Shown: positions 53,720 through 62,005, counted from the first letter of the stretch. The stretch: DNA of 64,000 nt from Arthrobacter sp. zg-Y769 (GCF_020907405.1 NZ_JAJJOE010000011.1:248001-312000), one strand, 5' to 3'. Notes: generated by a model from the sequence alone, not told the origin. Made by a program: numbers and translations.

Positions 53720-54049
53720 TTACTGCTTCTTGAGCTCTTGGCGGAGCAGAAGGTATAAGCGCCGCGAACGGCCCGTGTCCGCTGGAGCGTCAGGCCGCGT
53801 TTCGGCGGGAGCGCCCCTGCCGCCTTCGGAGCGGTGCAGCACCAACGCGGCGACGGCGGCCGCTGCCACCGGGGCGCTTCCCAAGGCGATCATGATGCTG
53901 CAGTACATCCACAGGAACATCAGGGTGGGCGGGGTGCCGAGCGGAGCCTCCAGGAATCCGATGGCCAAAACCAGCCAGAATGCCGCACAGGCGGCGAGGA
54001 GAATCCAGGCGGTGCGGCGGCTAAGCAGGGTGAGCAGCTTTTGCTCCAT
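53720..54049 (-). CDS. Hypothetical two- to three-TM protein
   Basis: This 109-residue protein from ATG 54049 starts MEQKLLTLLSRRTAW, with hydrophobic segments at about 13-35, 43-60 and 62-78. The C-terminus (80-109) is hydrophilic and charged, GRSRRLYLLLRQELKKQ. It may be a small membrane protein co-transcribed with the sigma gene on the same strand (103-bp gap). Family not recognised. Confidence 0.65.
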   Translation of the reverse strand: MEQKLLTLLSRRTAWILLAACAAFWLVLAIGFLEAPLGTPPTLMFLWMYCSIMIALGSAPVAAAAVAALVLHRSEGGRGAPAETRPDAPADTGRSRRLYLLLRQELKKQ

Positions 54050-54101
54050 GGCAGAGATCCAGGCAGATAGGAGGAAGCGCCGCCTGCTTGACCCATCAAC
54101 C

Positions 54102-54320
54102 CTAGGCCCGCAGGCGGCTCCATCGCCGGTTTTGCGGAGCTTGACCCTGGTTTGTGGAGAGCGGGGTTGCCATTCCCTCGGATTCCTCCACAATTACGGA
54201 TACTTTTCCGGCCGGTGCCTGATCGTCGGCTGCTGCCTGCAGCGCGGCGACCTGATCCGCGGGTACCCGGACCGTGATGGTTCCGGTGCGCCCGCTGGTG
54301 CCCAGCCAGTGCAGCTGCAC
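54102..54320 (-). CDS. Small hypothetical protein with ambiguous start
   Basis: This 72-residue frame contains TVRVPADQVAALQAAADDQAPAGKVSVIVEESEG, a plausible small alpha/beta unit. The RBS AGGAGG overlaps the GTG at 54320, so translation may instead begin at the CTG two codons later with better spacing. The C-terminal 20 residues are basic and variable. It lies between a small membrane-protein gene and an LPXTG gene on the same strand. Function unknown. Confidence 0.5.
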   Translation of the reverse strand: MQLHWLGTSGRTGTITVRVPADQVAALQAAADDQAPAGKVSVIVEESEGMATPLSTNQGQAPQNRRWSRLRA

Positions 54321-54374
54321 CTCCTGTGGACGTTTGTTACTAGAACCAACGCCGCCGGAGTTTGCTGAAAATGG

Positions 54375-54415
54375 CTTAAAACAAGGCAGGCCCCGGCTAT
54401 CCGCCGGAGCCCGCC
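54375..54415 (-). terminator. Terminator of the LPXTG protein gene
   Basis: On the minus strand GGCGGGCTCCGGC (54415-54403) pairs with GCCGGGGCCTGCC (54397-54385), around loop GGATA, then TTGTTTT. It ends 23 bp after the LPXTG gene stop. Confidence 0.85.
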
Positions 54416-54437
54416 TCGCTTACTTGCCTAGGGATTC

Positions 54438-55802
54438 CTAGGACTCCGGAACCAGGCGGCGGCGGTTGAACAGCAGGGCTGCGCCACCGGCGGCGAGCAG
54501 GGCTGCTCCGCCTCCGGCCAGCAGGCCCAGGTCCGCTGCACCGGTTTCGGGCAGCGTGGCCGTTGCTGGGGCCGGGTTGCCGACCGGAACGGGGTTGACG
54601 GTAACCGGCGGATCAGCGACTGCTGCGGTGATCCTAAAGTTCACAATGGCGGGATCGGAGGTTACTCCCCCGGAATTCTGAACGGCGAAGATCAGATAGG
54701 AACCCATGCCCCTTTCCCTCATCGGGACAGCCCAGCTGCCGTCGGGACCCGCCTGTGTCTCCAGCTCTTCATAGTTTGCCGGATCTTCATAGTCCAGTGA
54801 CGGATCGAGTTCCCCATTTTCGTCGACAGCTGCGATAACCAGGTGGATAGTGGCTCCGGGGACAGCGGTACCGGTGATCTCAGCCGGGAGTTTATTCACG
54901 GGGATCTCGGAGCCGTTGCCGGGCGAGACCACTACGGGCGCCTCAGGGTAGACACTGACCCTCAAATAGATCGGCACGGCAGCCGCCTTGAGGGTCGCGC
55001 TGTCCTGAATCGCCGACAAGAGATGCGTGCCATAATCCAGCGGCTCTTCGAGCTTCAGCGTCCAGACGCCGTCCGCGCCGACAAGGGCAGTATGGAATTC
55101 TTCGTTCGTTTCCACTGCATCACGCATAACGCCGACTGTCACCGTGGCACCGGCTACGCCGGTGCCGGTTACGACGCTCAGCGGACCCTCCATGTCCCTG
55201 GGCGTGGTGAAGCCCGGCTGCGGAGCATAGCCGCTTTTGACGGTGAATTCGTAGGTTGCAATAGCCGACTTGGCATCTCCGTTAACGCCCTGGACAGTGA
55301 CGGTGAGCTTGCCTCCTGCGGGGATCTGCGCGGGCGTCCTGAAGCTGAACCTATCGGTGTCATTGATGGGAGTGGTCGTGGAGACCTCACCATTCAAGGT
55401 CAGCACGATCTGCGTGGCCCCGGGGGCGGTACCGAAGTAAAGTTGGTCCGTCATAACGATGTTCGTAGGGTCATGCGTGATGGTCGGGGTCAGCGGGATG
55501 TCTCCGGGCACCGCCGCCGGTGTTGCTTCCTGCGCCGGAGCCGGCGCCGGAGCCGGAGCCGGCGCAGGAAGTGTTGCGGTTCCGTCGGTTGCAGGCTGCA
55601 CGGGAGCATCAGTGGCCGTGTCGTTTGCATTGGTTTCCGTAGCCACGGGTGCCGGGGACTCGACTGCCGCCGACCCCGTACCATCCTCTTGCGGGGCCAT
55701 GGCCATCGCGGGGCTGGCAATAAATGCCCCGCTGACGGCCAAAAGGGCTACGGCGCTAACGGCGCCGACCCGTGCCGAAATAGTCCGTGTATTTTCCTGC
55801 AT
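54438..55802 (-). CDS. LPXTG-anchored surface protein with Ig-like repeats
   Basis: This 454-residue secreted protein has a basic N-terminus and hydrophobic signal peptide cut near ASPAMAMA (about 37). A Pro/Ala/Thr linker (50-105) is followed by about three Ig-like beta domains, recognisable by repeated GTGVAGATVTVGV, GTAVPGATIHLVI and G-DG-W patterns (LVGADGVWTL, QAGPDGSWAV). The C-terminus carries the sortase signal LPETG, a hydrophobic stretch and RRR-tail. ATG 55802 has GGGGGA eight bases upstream. It is covalently wall-attached and probably an adhesin or structural protein. No sortase gene is in the window. Confidence 0.92.
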   Translation of the reverse strand: MQENTRTISARVGAVSAVALLAVSGAFIASPAMAMAPQEDGTGSAAVESPAPVATETNANDTATDAPVQPATDGTATLPAPAPAPAPAPAQEATPAAVPGDIPLTPTITHDPTNIVMTDQLYFGTAPGATQIVLTLNGEVSTTTPINDTDRFSFRTPAQIPAGGKLTVTVQGVNGDAKSAIATYEFTVKSGYAPQPGFTTPRDMEGPLSVVTGTGVAGATVTVGVMRDAVETNEEFHTALVGADGVWTLKLEEPLDYGTHLLSAIQDSATLKAAAVPIYLRVSVYPEAPVVVSPGNGSEIPVNKLPAEITGTAVPGATIHLVIAAVDENGELDPSLDYEDPANYEELETQAGPDGSWAVPMRERGMGSYLIFAVQNSGGVTSDPAIVNFRITAAVADPPVTVNPVPVGNPAPATATLPETGAADLGLLAGGGAALLAAGGAALLFNRRRLVPES

Positions 55803-56126
55803 GAAATTTTCCCCCATAAAACGTCGACCTCCAGCGTTCCGTGCTGGCTTTCGCGGCAGCTGGAGAATGCGGAGGGAACGAGACTGAAACTGCTAAATGA
55901 GTAGTTGAAGAGCGCCCGGTAATCGGCGCCGTCAATAAGTAATAACTGCAACAAATGAGACCTATGCCACAGATATCGCCGAGAATAGCGTGCGGTTCTT
56001 GAGATAGCAAGGATTCAACCCATTTGTACAAAAGGCTCATTGAAACGGTTTCCCGCGCCCGGTAGCGTCGCCGTCGTAATCCCCGGACTTCGTGTCCCGG
56101 GCTGTCGCAAACCTTCAGGGAGCTAC
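55803..56126. other. 324-bp intergenic region between LPXTG and EamA genes
   Basis: Noticeably A/T-richer than its surroundings (55860-56050), with divergent promoter potential. A TTGAGA-like -35 near 55998 is visible but no certain -10. I see no gene or hairpin in it. Confidence 0.5.
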
Positions 56127-57101
56127 ATGGAGCAGACAAAAGGCAGCCACGCGGAACTGCGGCCGGGCGCGGCCGGGATTCTCGTGGCGCTGGCGTCGTC
56201 AGCGGTGTTCGGATTGTCCGGATCCTTCGCAAAGTCGCTGCTGGAAACCGGCTGGAGCGCCTCAGGCGCCGTTGCCGTCCGGATGCTTGGAGCAGCGCTC
56301 GTCCTCGCGCTTCCCACCGCACTTGTCCTGCGCGGACGCTGGAGCCAGGTGCGGAGCAACTGGCGCACCATCGTACTGTTCGGCTTTATCGGGGTGGCCG
56401 GGTGCCAGTTCTTTTATTTCAACGCGGTGGAGCGCCTGTCCGTTGGCGTCGCCCTGCTGCTGGAATTCCTTGCCCCGGTACTGATGGTGCTTTGGATTTG
56501 GGTGAGGACACGACATCGGCCCGGCCTCCGCACGGTTCTCGGCACGGTGGCTGCCGTCGCGGGGCTGGTGCTGGTTCTGGACCTGGGCGGCAGTACGCGC
56601 ATTGACCCGGTGGGGGTGCTCTGGGGGCTGGCCGCCGCGGTGTGCCTGGCAAGCTATTTCTTCATCACCGCCAAGCAGAACGATTCCCTCCCGCCGCTGG
56701 TGCTGGCCACGGGAGGCATGTTCGTGGGCGGTGCCGCCATTGCGGCGCTGGGCCTCGCCGGGATCCTGTCCCTGGATTTCAGCACCACGGATGTGGACCT
56801 GGCAGGCTGGCGGACGGCATGGTGGGTCCCGCTGATTGGCCTGGTGCTGTTTTCCACGGTGCTGGCCTACGTCACCGGCATCATCGCGGCGCGGTCCCTT
56901 GGCTCGCGCGTGGCCTCGTTCGTGTCCCTGACCGAGGTGCTGTTCGCGGTCCTGTGGGCGTGGCTGCTGCTTTCGGAGCTGCCACGCCCCATCCAGTTGG
57001 TGGGCGGGGGCCTGATCGTTGCCGGCGTAGTGCTGGTCCGTTCCGATGAACAGGCCGGGCTGCCCGGGGAGGCTGCGGCCGACGTCGAGCCCTACGCCTA
57101 G
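56127..57101 (+). CDS. EamA/DMT family exporter (RhtA-like)
   Basis: This 324-residue protein has ten hydrophobic segments and two EamA halves: GILVALASSAVFGLSGSFAKSLLETGW in the first and VLWGLAAAVCLASYFFITAKQ in the second, with SFVSLTEVLFAVLWAWLLLSELP in the final helices. DMT exporters of this type remove threonine, homoserine or other amino acids. ATG 56127 follows CAGGGAG. Its TAG stop lies inside a perfect 9-bp hairpin, and the 90-nt element copy 2 begins 20 bases after the stop. Confidence 0.9.
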   Translation: MEQTKGSHAELRPGAAGILVALASSAVFGLSGSFAKSLLETGWSASGAVAVRMLGAALVLALPTALVLRGRWSQVRSNWRTIVLFGFIGVAGCQFFYFNAVERLSVGVALLLEFLAPVLMVLWIWVRTRHRPGLRTVLGTVAAVAGLVLVLDLGGSTRIDPVGVLWGLAAAVCLASYFFITAKQNDSLPPLVLATGGMFVGGAAIAALGLAGILSLDFSTTDVDLAGWRTAWWVPLIGLVLFSTVLAYVTGIIAARSLGSRVASFVSLTEVLFAVLWAWLLLSELPRPIQLVGGGLIVAGVVLVRSDEQAGLPGEAAADVEPYA

Positions 57102-57118
57102 CGAACACATTCGCTAGG
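57097..57118. terminator. Perfect hairpin enclosing the EamA stop codon
   Basis: CCTAGCGAA-CACA-TTCGCTAGG is a 9-bp perfect stem with a 4-base loop. The stop codon TAG (57099-57101) is inside the left arm. It may act as terminator or 3'-end stabiliser immediately before the palindromic element. Confidence 0.6.
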
Positions 57119-57120
57119 AG

Positions 57121-57210
57121 ATCGAGTCTGCAACAGTTACCGTTTTTCGGTCGAAAATCAGTAAATCTTGCAGACTCGATGCAGGGAACGGTAATTCCTG
57201 CAGACTCGAT
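57121..57210 (-). repeat. 90-nt three-arm palindromic element, copy 2 (inverted)
   Basis: Read on the minus strand it has the same 90-nt layout as 19088-19177. The first left arm is ATCGA-GTC-TGCAG (57210-57198), with TTAC-CGTT at 17-24; the second left arm starts 30 bases later. The centre is TTTTC-N3-CGAAAA, and the right arm CA-GAC-TCGAT ends at 57121. The arm triplets are GTC/GTC/GAC here versus AAG/CAG/CTT in copy 1, so pairing is kept while sequence changed. It lies 49 bp past the acyl-CoA ligase stop in the sense orientation. Confidence 0.85.
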
Positions 57211-57259
57211 GCACCCGCGGAACCTCCAAAGGCCCTGCCGGGTCAGGAACCCGGCGAAC

Positions 57260-58801
57260 CTATGCGCCGGGCGCTTCGGCCGCCAGCGGTGCCGAAACCT
57301 TGATTTCCCGCTTCAGGATTTTGCCCGTGGGGCCCTTGGGCAGGGCATCCGTCAGCTCGATCAGCCGGGGATACTTGTAGGCGGCCAACCGGTCCTTGGT
57401 GAACTGCTGGATGTCCGCTATCAGCGCGTCCCGGGCAGCATCGTCAGCAGGCACGGCTTCTTCCCGGAGCCCCACAACCGCCGCGATTTCCTCGCCGTGC
57501 AGCGGGTCCGGAATGCCGATGACTGCAGCTTCCGCCACGGCCGGGTGCTCGTAAAGCACCTCTTCGATCTCGCGGGGATAAACGTTGTAGCCGCCGCGCA
57601 GGATGATGTCCTTCTTGCGGTCCACAATGTAGATGTTGCCGTCCTCGTCGAACCGGGCCAGGTCCCCCGTCCGGAACCAGCCGTCCGGAATGGCTGCGGC
57701 AGTGGCGTCGTCGTTCTTCCAGTAGCCCTTCATCACGCCGTCGCCGCGGACGGAGAGCTCCCCAACCTCACCCGTCGGCACATCATTGCCGTCCGGATCG
57801 AGCATCCGGACCTCGGTTCCGGCCACGGGCTTGCCGATGGATCCTGCCCGCCGGTCCCCGCCGGGCACGTTGAAGGAAACAATCGGGGAAGTCTCCGAAA
57901 GGCCGTAACCCTCCAGGAGCTCAATGCCGAAAACCTCCTCGAACTCGTGCAGGATTTCCAGCGGCATGGCGGAACCGCCGGTGATGGCTCCGCGCAGGGA
58001 CGACAGATCGGTGCTCTGCACCGCCGGGTGACGCAGCATGCCCACATACATGGTGGGAACGCCCTCGAAGATGGTCACGCCGTCGCGCTCGATGATCTCC
58101 AGCGCCTTGCCCGCATCGAACCGCGGCAGCAGGCTGATGGACGCCCCGGAAAGGACGGACGAGTTCAGGGCAGCGGTCTGGCCGAACACGTGGAAGAAGG
58201 GCAGGCCGCCGAAGTGGACATCCGTCTCCACGGTCTTCAGCAGGGACTGGGCCACATAGGCGTTGGTGAGCAGGTTCCGGTGCGTGAGTGCGGCACCCTT
58301 GGGCCGCCCGGTGGTTCCCGAGGTGTAGAGGATCACCGCGGTGTCCTCGTCCTCCACCTCGGCCACTTCCGTACGGCTGTCCGTTCCGGCCAGCAGCTGC
58401 ATAAAGGCCGCGGAATCCACGGAAACCACCTCCATGCCGCCGGCGTCTTCGGCCCCCGCAGAGACTTCGGCGGCCACGCCCTCCCACGCGAAGACAATCC
58501 GGGCGCCCGAGTCCTGCAGGTGGTAGGCCACCTCGCGGGCCTTCAGCAGCGGGTTCATGGGGACGACGACGGCGCCGTACCGCAGGGCGCCGAAGTACAG
58601 GAACGCCATCTGCGGGATGTTCGGCATCACCAGCGCAACGCGGTCTCCGGGCTCAACTCCCCGGCCGGCGAGGAGGCCGGCAACCTTGGCGCTCATGGCG
58701 TCGAGGGCAGCGTAGGAGACTACCGTTTCATCTAGTTTCAGGGCTGTCCGGTCCGGAAAGCGTGCCACTGTGTCGGTCAGGATGCCGGCGAGATTGTGCA
58801 T
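57260..58801 (-). CDS. Long-chain fatty-acid-CoA ligase family protein
   Basis: This 513-residue ANL enzyme has the P-loop ILYTSGTTGRPKGAALTH near residue 152, EGYGLSETSPIVSFN near 295, DGWFRTGDLARFDEDGNIYIVDRKKD near 370 and the catalytic Lys in GPTGKILKREIK near the C-terminus. It activates a fatty or aryl acid to acyl-CoA with ATP. It stands alone, divergent from the ECF sigma operon. The 90-nt element follows its stop on the same strand. Confidence 0.92.
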   Translation of the reverse strand: MHNLAGILTDTVARFPDRTALKLDETVVSYAALDAMSAKVAGLLAGRGVEPGDRVALVMPNIPQMAFLYFGALRYGAVVVPMNPLLKAREVAYHLQDSGARIVFAWEGVAAEVSAGAEDAGGMEVVSVDSAAFMQLLAGTDSRTEVAEVEDEDTAVILYTSGTTGRPKGAALTHRNLLTNAYVAQSLLKTVETDVHFGGLPFFHVFGQTAALNSSVLSGASISLLPRFDAGKALEIIERDGVTIFEGVPTMYVGMLRHPAVQSTDLSSLRGAITGGSAMPLEILHEFEEVFGIELLEGYGLSETSPIVSFNVPGGDRRAGSIGKPVAGTEVRMLDPDGNDVPTGEVGELSVRGDGVMKGYWKNDDATAAAIPDGWFRTGDLARFDEDGNIYIVDRKKDIILRGGYNVYPREIEEVLYEHPAVAEAAVIGIPDPLHGEEIAAVVGLREEAVPADDAARDALIADIQQFTKDRLAAYKYPRLIELTDALPKGPTGKILKREIKVSAPLAAEAPGA

Positions 58802-58904
58802 GGGTGATCTCCTTTGATCTATGCGACGTAGAGGGAAGTCTAGCCACCGCCGTCGAACGGGAGAAATTTTTTGCCGCGGCGGCTCACAAACCGTCGGCTG
58901 AAAA

Positions 58905-58910
58905 CGTCTA
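58905..58910 (+). promoter_or_regulatory. ECF-type -10 element (CGTCTA) before the sigma gene
   Basis: CGTCTA lies seven bases before GTG 58917, so transcription from it would start at or very near the start codon and give a leaderless mRNA. The -35 region is not clearly an AAC box at the usual 16-17-base spacing (AAC occurs 13 bases upstream), so this is tentative. Confidence 0.35.
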
Positions 58911-58916
58911 CCGTAT

Positions 58917-59396
58917 GTGGAAGTGAAATCCTTTGAGCAGATTGTCCGCGAGCACGGTCCGGCCGTGCTGCGTATCTGCCGTGCCGTCGTAGGACCGGAC
59001 GAGGCCGAAGACGCCTGGTCGGAAACATTCCTCGCCGCCCTCAGCGCCTATCCGGACCTGCCCGACGGCGCGAATGTCCAGGCCTGGCTGGTAACCATCG
59101 CCAAGCGGAAGGCCGTGGACCAGCACCGTTCCGCCGCCCGGAACCCGGTTCCGGTGGATGACCTCCCCGAACCGTCGACGGCTGCCCCGGAGGATACCGA
59201 CGGCTTGTGGACGGCCCTGAAAACCCTGCCGGTCCGCCAGCGCGAGGCGCTGGCCTACCACCATCTCGCCGGACTCCCGTATGCCGAGGTGGCACTGCTG
59301 CTCGGCGGCAGCGAAGCAGCCTGCCGGCGGTCCGCGGCAGACGGCATCAAGAAACTACGCACCCTGTACAAGGAGGACCGCAATGGCATCCTTTGA
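58917..59396 (+). CDS. ECF-type RNA polymerase sigma factor
   Basis: This 159-residue minimal sigma factor has region 2 around VVGPDEAEDAWSETFLAALSAYPDL and region 4 around LKTLPVRQREALAYHHLAGLPYAEVALLL-GGSEAACRRSAADGIKKLR. It starts at GTG 58917, preceded by a CGTCTA element rather than an RBS. Its 3' end overlaps ogt, and ogt, alkB and alkA all follow with 4-bp overlaps. No anti-sigma gene is present. It probably directs its own operon in response to alkylation, which is inference. Confidence 0.9.
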   Translation: MEVKSFEQIVREHGPAVLRICRAVVGPDEAEDAWSETFLAALSAYPDLPDGANVQAWLVTIAKRKAVDQHRSAARNPVPVDDLPEPSTAAPEDTDGLWTALKTLPVRQREALAYHHLAGLPYAEVALLLGGSEAACRRSAADGIKKLRTLYKEDRNGIL

Positions 59397-60030
59397 TCTC
59401 GCCGGAGCCGGAACCGGAGCCGGCGCCGGCCCCGCCACTGCCGGCCCCGCCGCCCCCGATCCCCGCGAGGCAGCGGTCCTGGCCGCACTGCACACCCGCC
59501 TGGCCGCCGAGGCTGAGGCGGCAGGCCTGCTGGATGTTGCCTACACCGTCATCGACAGCCCCGTCGGCAAGCTCATCCTCGCGGCCACGGACGCCGGCCT
59601 GGTCCGGGTGGCGTTCGAATGTGAAGGGGTGGACACCGTGCTGCAGGACCTCGGTACCCGGATCAGCCCGCGGATCCTCGAGGCTCCGGGGCGCCTGGCC
59701 CGTCCCGCCGCCCAGCTCCGTGAATACTTCGACGGCACCCGGCGCAGCTTCGACCTGGACCTGGACCTGCGGCTCACCGCCGGGTACCGCCGGACCGTGG
59801 TCCAGACGCTGCAGCAGATCGGGTACGGGCACACCTCCACTTACGCAGGCATTGCCGCACTGACCGGAAATCCCAGCGCCGTCCGGGCCGTCGGCACCGC
59901 GTGCGGCCGCAATCCGCTGCCCCTGGTCATTCCCTGCCACCGGGTCCTGCGCTCCGACGGGACCACGGGCGGCTACCGCGGCGGACCCGCCGCCAAGAAA
60001 ATCCTCCTCGACCTGGAAGCTGCCGCATGA
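59383..60030 (+). CDS. ogt: Methylated-DNA-protein cysteine methyltransferase
   Basis: This 215-residue suicide repair enzyme transfers the alkyl group from O6-methylguanine to its Cys. The active-site block is LVIPCHRVLRSDGTTGGYRGG near residue 175, preceded by the HTH-like QQIGYGHTSTYAGIAALTG. Residues 1-45 are an Ala/Gly-rich extension before DVAYTVIDSPVGKLILAATDAGL. ATG 59383 has AGGAGG upstream and overlaps the sigma gene by 14 bp. alkB follows with ATGA overlap. Confidence 0.94.
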   Translation: MASFDLAGAGTGAGAGPATAGPAAPDPREAAVLAALHTRLAAEAEAAGLLDVAYTVIDSPVGKLILAATDAGLVRVAFECEGVDTVLQDLGTRISPRILEAPGRLARPAAQLREYFDGTRRSFDLDLDLRLTAGYRRTVVQTLQQIGYGHTSTYAGIAALTGNPSAVRAVGTACGRNPLPLVIPCHRVLRSDGTTGGYRGGPAAKKILLDLEAAA

Positions 60031-60710
60031 GTAACTCCCTCTTTCCGCGTGAACGATCCGAACCCGCAGTCGGCGCCGTCCACGTGCCGGGCTGGCTGCC
60101 GCTGGAGAAACAGCTGCGCATCGTTGAGGCATGCCGGCAGTGGGCCATCGGGCCGGTGCCCATGCGTGCCGCCGTCCTGCCGGGAGGGCACACCATGTCC
60201 GTGCAGACGGTGTGCCTGGGCTGGCACTGGCAGCCTTACAAATACACGCGGACGGCCGACGACGTCGGCGGGGGCCGGGTCGCGGAGCTGCCGGACTGGC
60301 TGGTGGAGCTGGGCCGTGACGCCCTCCGCGAGGCCTACCGGCAACCCGACGGCAGCTACGCACGGGAGGACTTCCGGCCGGAGAACTACACTCCGGACAC
60401 GGCGCTCATCAACTACTACGCCGAGGGCGCCCACATGGGGATGCACCAGGACAAGGACGAGAAATCCAGCGCCCCGGTGGTATCCATCAGCATCGGAGAC
60501 ACCTGCGTTTTCCGGTTCGGGAATACCGAAACACGGACCCGTCCCTACACGGACCTGGAGCTCGAATCCGGGGACCTGTTTGTGTTCGGCGGTCCCTCCC
60601 GTTTCGCCTACCACGGCGTCCCGCGGACCCTGGCAGGCACGGCGGACCCTGCGTCCGGCCTGGCCTCGGGGCGGATCAACATCACCCTGCGCATGACCGG
60701 ACTGTCATGA
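60027..60710 (+). CDS. alkB: AlkB-type alpha-ketoglutarate-dependent dioxygenase
   Basis: This 227-residue Fe(II)/2-oxoglutarate enzyme oxidatively demethylates 1-methyladenine and 3-methylcytosine. The iron triad is visible as MHQDKDE (HxD) near residue 138 and YHGVPRT (His) near 196, with the 2OG-binding Arg in GRINITLRMTG at the end. The nucleotide-recognition lid contains NYTPDTALINYYAEGAHMG. It overlaps ogt (ATGA) and alkA (ATGA) in the repair operon. Confidence 0.94.
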   Translation: MSNSLFPRERSEPAVGAVHVPGWLPLEKQLRIVEACRQWAIGPVPMRAAVLPGGHTMSVQTVCLGWHWQPYKYTRTADDVGGGRVAELPDWLVELGRDALREAYRQPDGSYAREDFRPENYTPDTALINYYAEGAHMGMHQDKDEKSSAPVVSISIGDTCVFRFGNTETRTRPYTDLELESGDLFVFGGPSRFAYHGVPRTLAGTADPASGLASGRINITLRMTGLS

Positions 60711-61609
60711 CCGAAGCTCCGGCGGACATTCGCCGGCATCCGCTGCAGCACCGGGGCCCCTTCGCCTGGGCGCCGCTGGCCAGTGCGCTGCAGGCGCACG
60801 CCGTGCCCGGGCTGGAGCGGGTCACCCGGACCGACGACGGCGCCACGGTGGAACGGCTGCTCCGGGGAGCTGCGGCACCTGTCGCCGTGACCGTGTCCCT
60901 GGGAGCCGCCGGAGTGGTCCTCGACCTGCCTGCGCTGCCCGAAGCGGAGGAAGCCGCGCTGATATCGACGGTCCGGGCCTGGCTGGACCTGGACGCCGAT
61001 CCGGACGTGGTGGATCAGTTCCTCTCCCGGTTCGAGCTGCTGGACCCTTTGGTCACCCGGCACCCCGGCCTGCGGGTGCCGGGCTCCACTGACGGCTTTG
61101 AAACCGGCGCCCAGACCGTCCTCGGGCAGCAGGTATCCCTCGCGGCGGCCCGGACGTTCGGCTCCCGGCTGGTCGAGGCCTTCGGGGAACCCGGTCCCGC
61201 CGGGTTATTCGCTTTCCCGACGGCGGAACGGCTGGCCGCGGTGCCGGCAGCGGACATCCAATCTGCGGTCCGGATTACGCATGCCCGCGCCCGAACTCTG
61301 TCTGCGCTGGCAGAAGCCGTGGCCGGAGGCCTGCAGCTGCGCCCGGGGGCGGAGCCGGGAGCCGTGCGCGCCGGTCTGCTGGCCCTCCCCGGGATCGGAC
61401 CGTGGACGGCGGACTACCTGGCCGTGCGGGTGCTGGGGGACCGTGATGCCTACCCGGCCGATGACCTGGTGTTGAAGCGGGCTTTGGGGGTGGGCACCGG
61501 GCGGGAGGCTGCCCTGCTTTCCCAGCCGTGGCGCCCGTGGCGGTCCTACGCCCTGTTCCACCTCTGGACCTCCGCGGCCTACGCGGTGCCGGCCGCCGCG
61601 GTGAGCTAA
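60707..61609 (+). CDS. alkA: DNA-3-methyladenine glycosylase II (AlkA type)
   Basis: This 300-residue HhH-GPD glycosylase excises 3-methyladenine and similar bases. The helix-hairpin-helix LPGIGPWTADYLAVRVLGDRDAYPADDLVLKRAL carries the catalytic Asp (ADD). The middle domain has ETGAQTVLGQQVSLAAARTFGSRLVE. The N-terminal half is the AlkA_N-like domain. It ends the ECF-ogt-alkB-alkA operon. The usual N-terminal Ada regulator is absent; the sigma factor probably takes its place. Confidence 0.9.
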   Translation: MTEAPADIRRHPLQHRGPFAWAPLASALQAHAVPGLERVTRTDDGATVERLLRGAAAPVAVTVSLGAAGVVLDLPALPEAEEAALISTVRAWLDLDADPDVVDQFLSRFELLDPLVTRHPGLRVPGSTDGFETGAQTVLGQQVSLAAARTFGSRLVEAFGEPGPAGLFAFPTAERLAAVPAADIQSAVRITHARARTLSALAEAVAGGLQLRPGAEPGAVRAGLLALPGIGPWTADYLAVRVLGDRDAYPADDLVLKRALGVGTGREAALLSQPWRPWRSYALFHLWTSAAYAVPAAAVS

Positions 61610-61624
61610 CGCAGCGTGCCGTGG

Positions 61625-62005
61625 TTAGGTCCCAAGCAGCGAAAAGACGAGGGAAAACGCCGCCGGACCGCCCTGGACCAGTGACAGTCCGCCCATCCTC
61701 CGGTCGCTGAGCACCAGCACCACCGAAGCCAGCAGCATGCAGGCAGTGGTGAAGGTCATCAGCGTCAGCCCTGCGACGGCGTTTCCTGCGAAGAGCAGGA
61801 CCACGCCCAGCCCTGCCCCCACCGCGAGGAACAGGTTGTAGAACCCCAGGTTGTAGGCCAGCTGTGAAGTGGCGGCGATGCTCGTTCCGGGCAGCTGGAA
61901 AATCGCCGCGGTTTCCGGCTCGGCCCAGCGCAGGGATTGGAGCATAAATAAGTAGAGCGCCACGGCAGCGGCTACTACGGCAAGGATGGCTGCGGCAATC
62001 AGCAC
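61625..62005 (-). CDS. DUF1304 membrane protein
   Basis: This 126-residue protein has four hydrophobic segments and the DUF1304 block YLFMLQSLRWAEPETAAIF then SQLAYNLGFYNLFLAVGAG. GTG 62005 is preceded by GAGGAG at five bases, and the longer frame upstream is an unlikely Arg-rich extension. It converges on alkA with 16 bases between stops. Function unknown. Confidence 0.82.
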   Translation of the reverse strand: MLIAAAILAVVAAAVALYLFMLQSLRWAEPETAAIFQLPGTSIAATSQLAYNLGFYNLFLAVGAGLGVVLLFAGNAVAGLTLMTFTTACMLLASVVLVLSDRRMGGLSLVQGGPAAFSLVFSLLGT

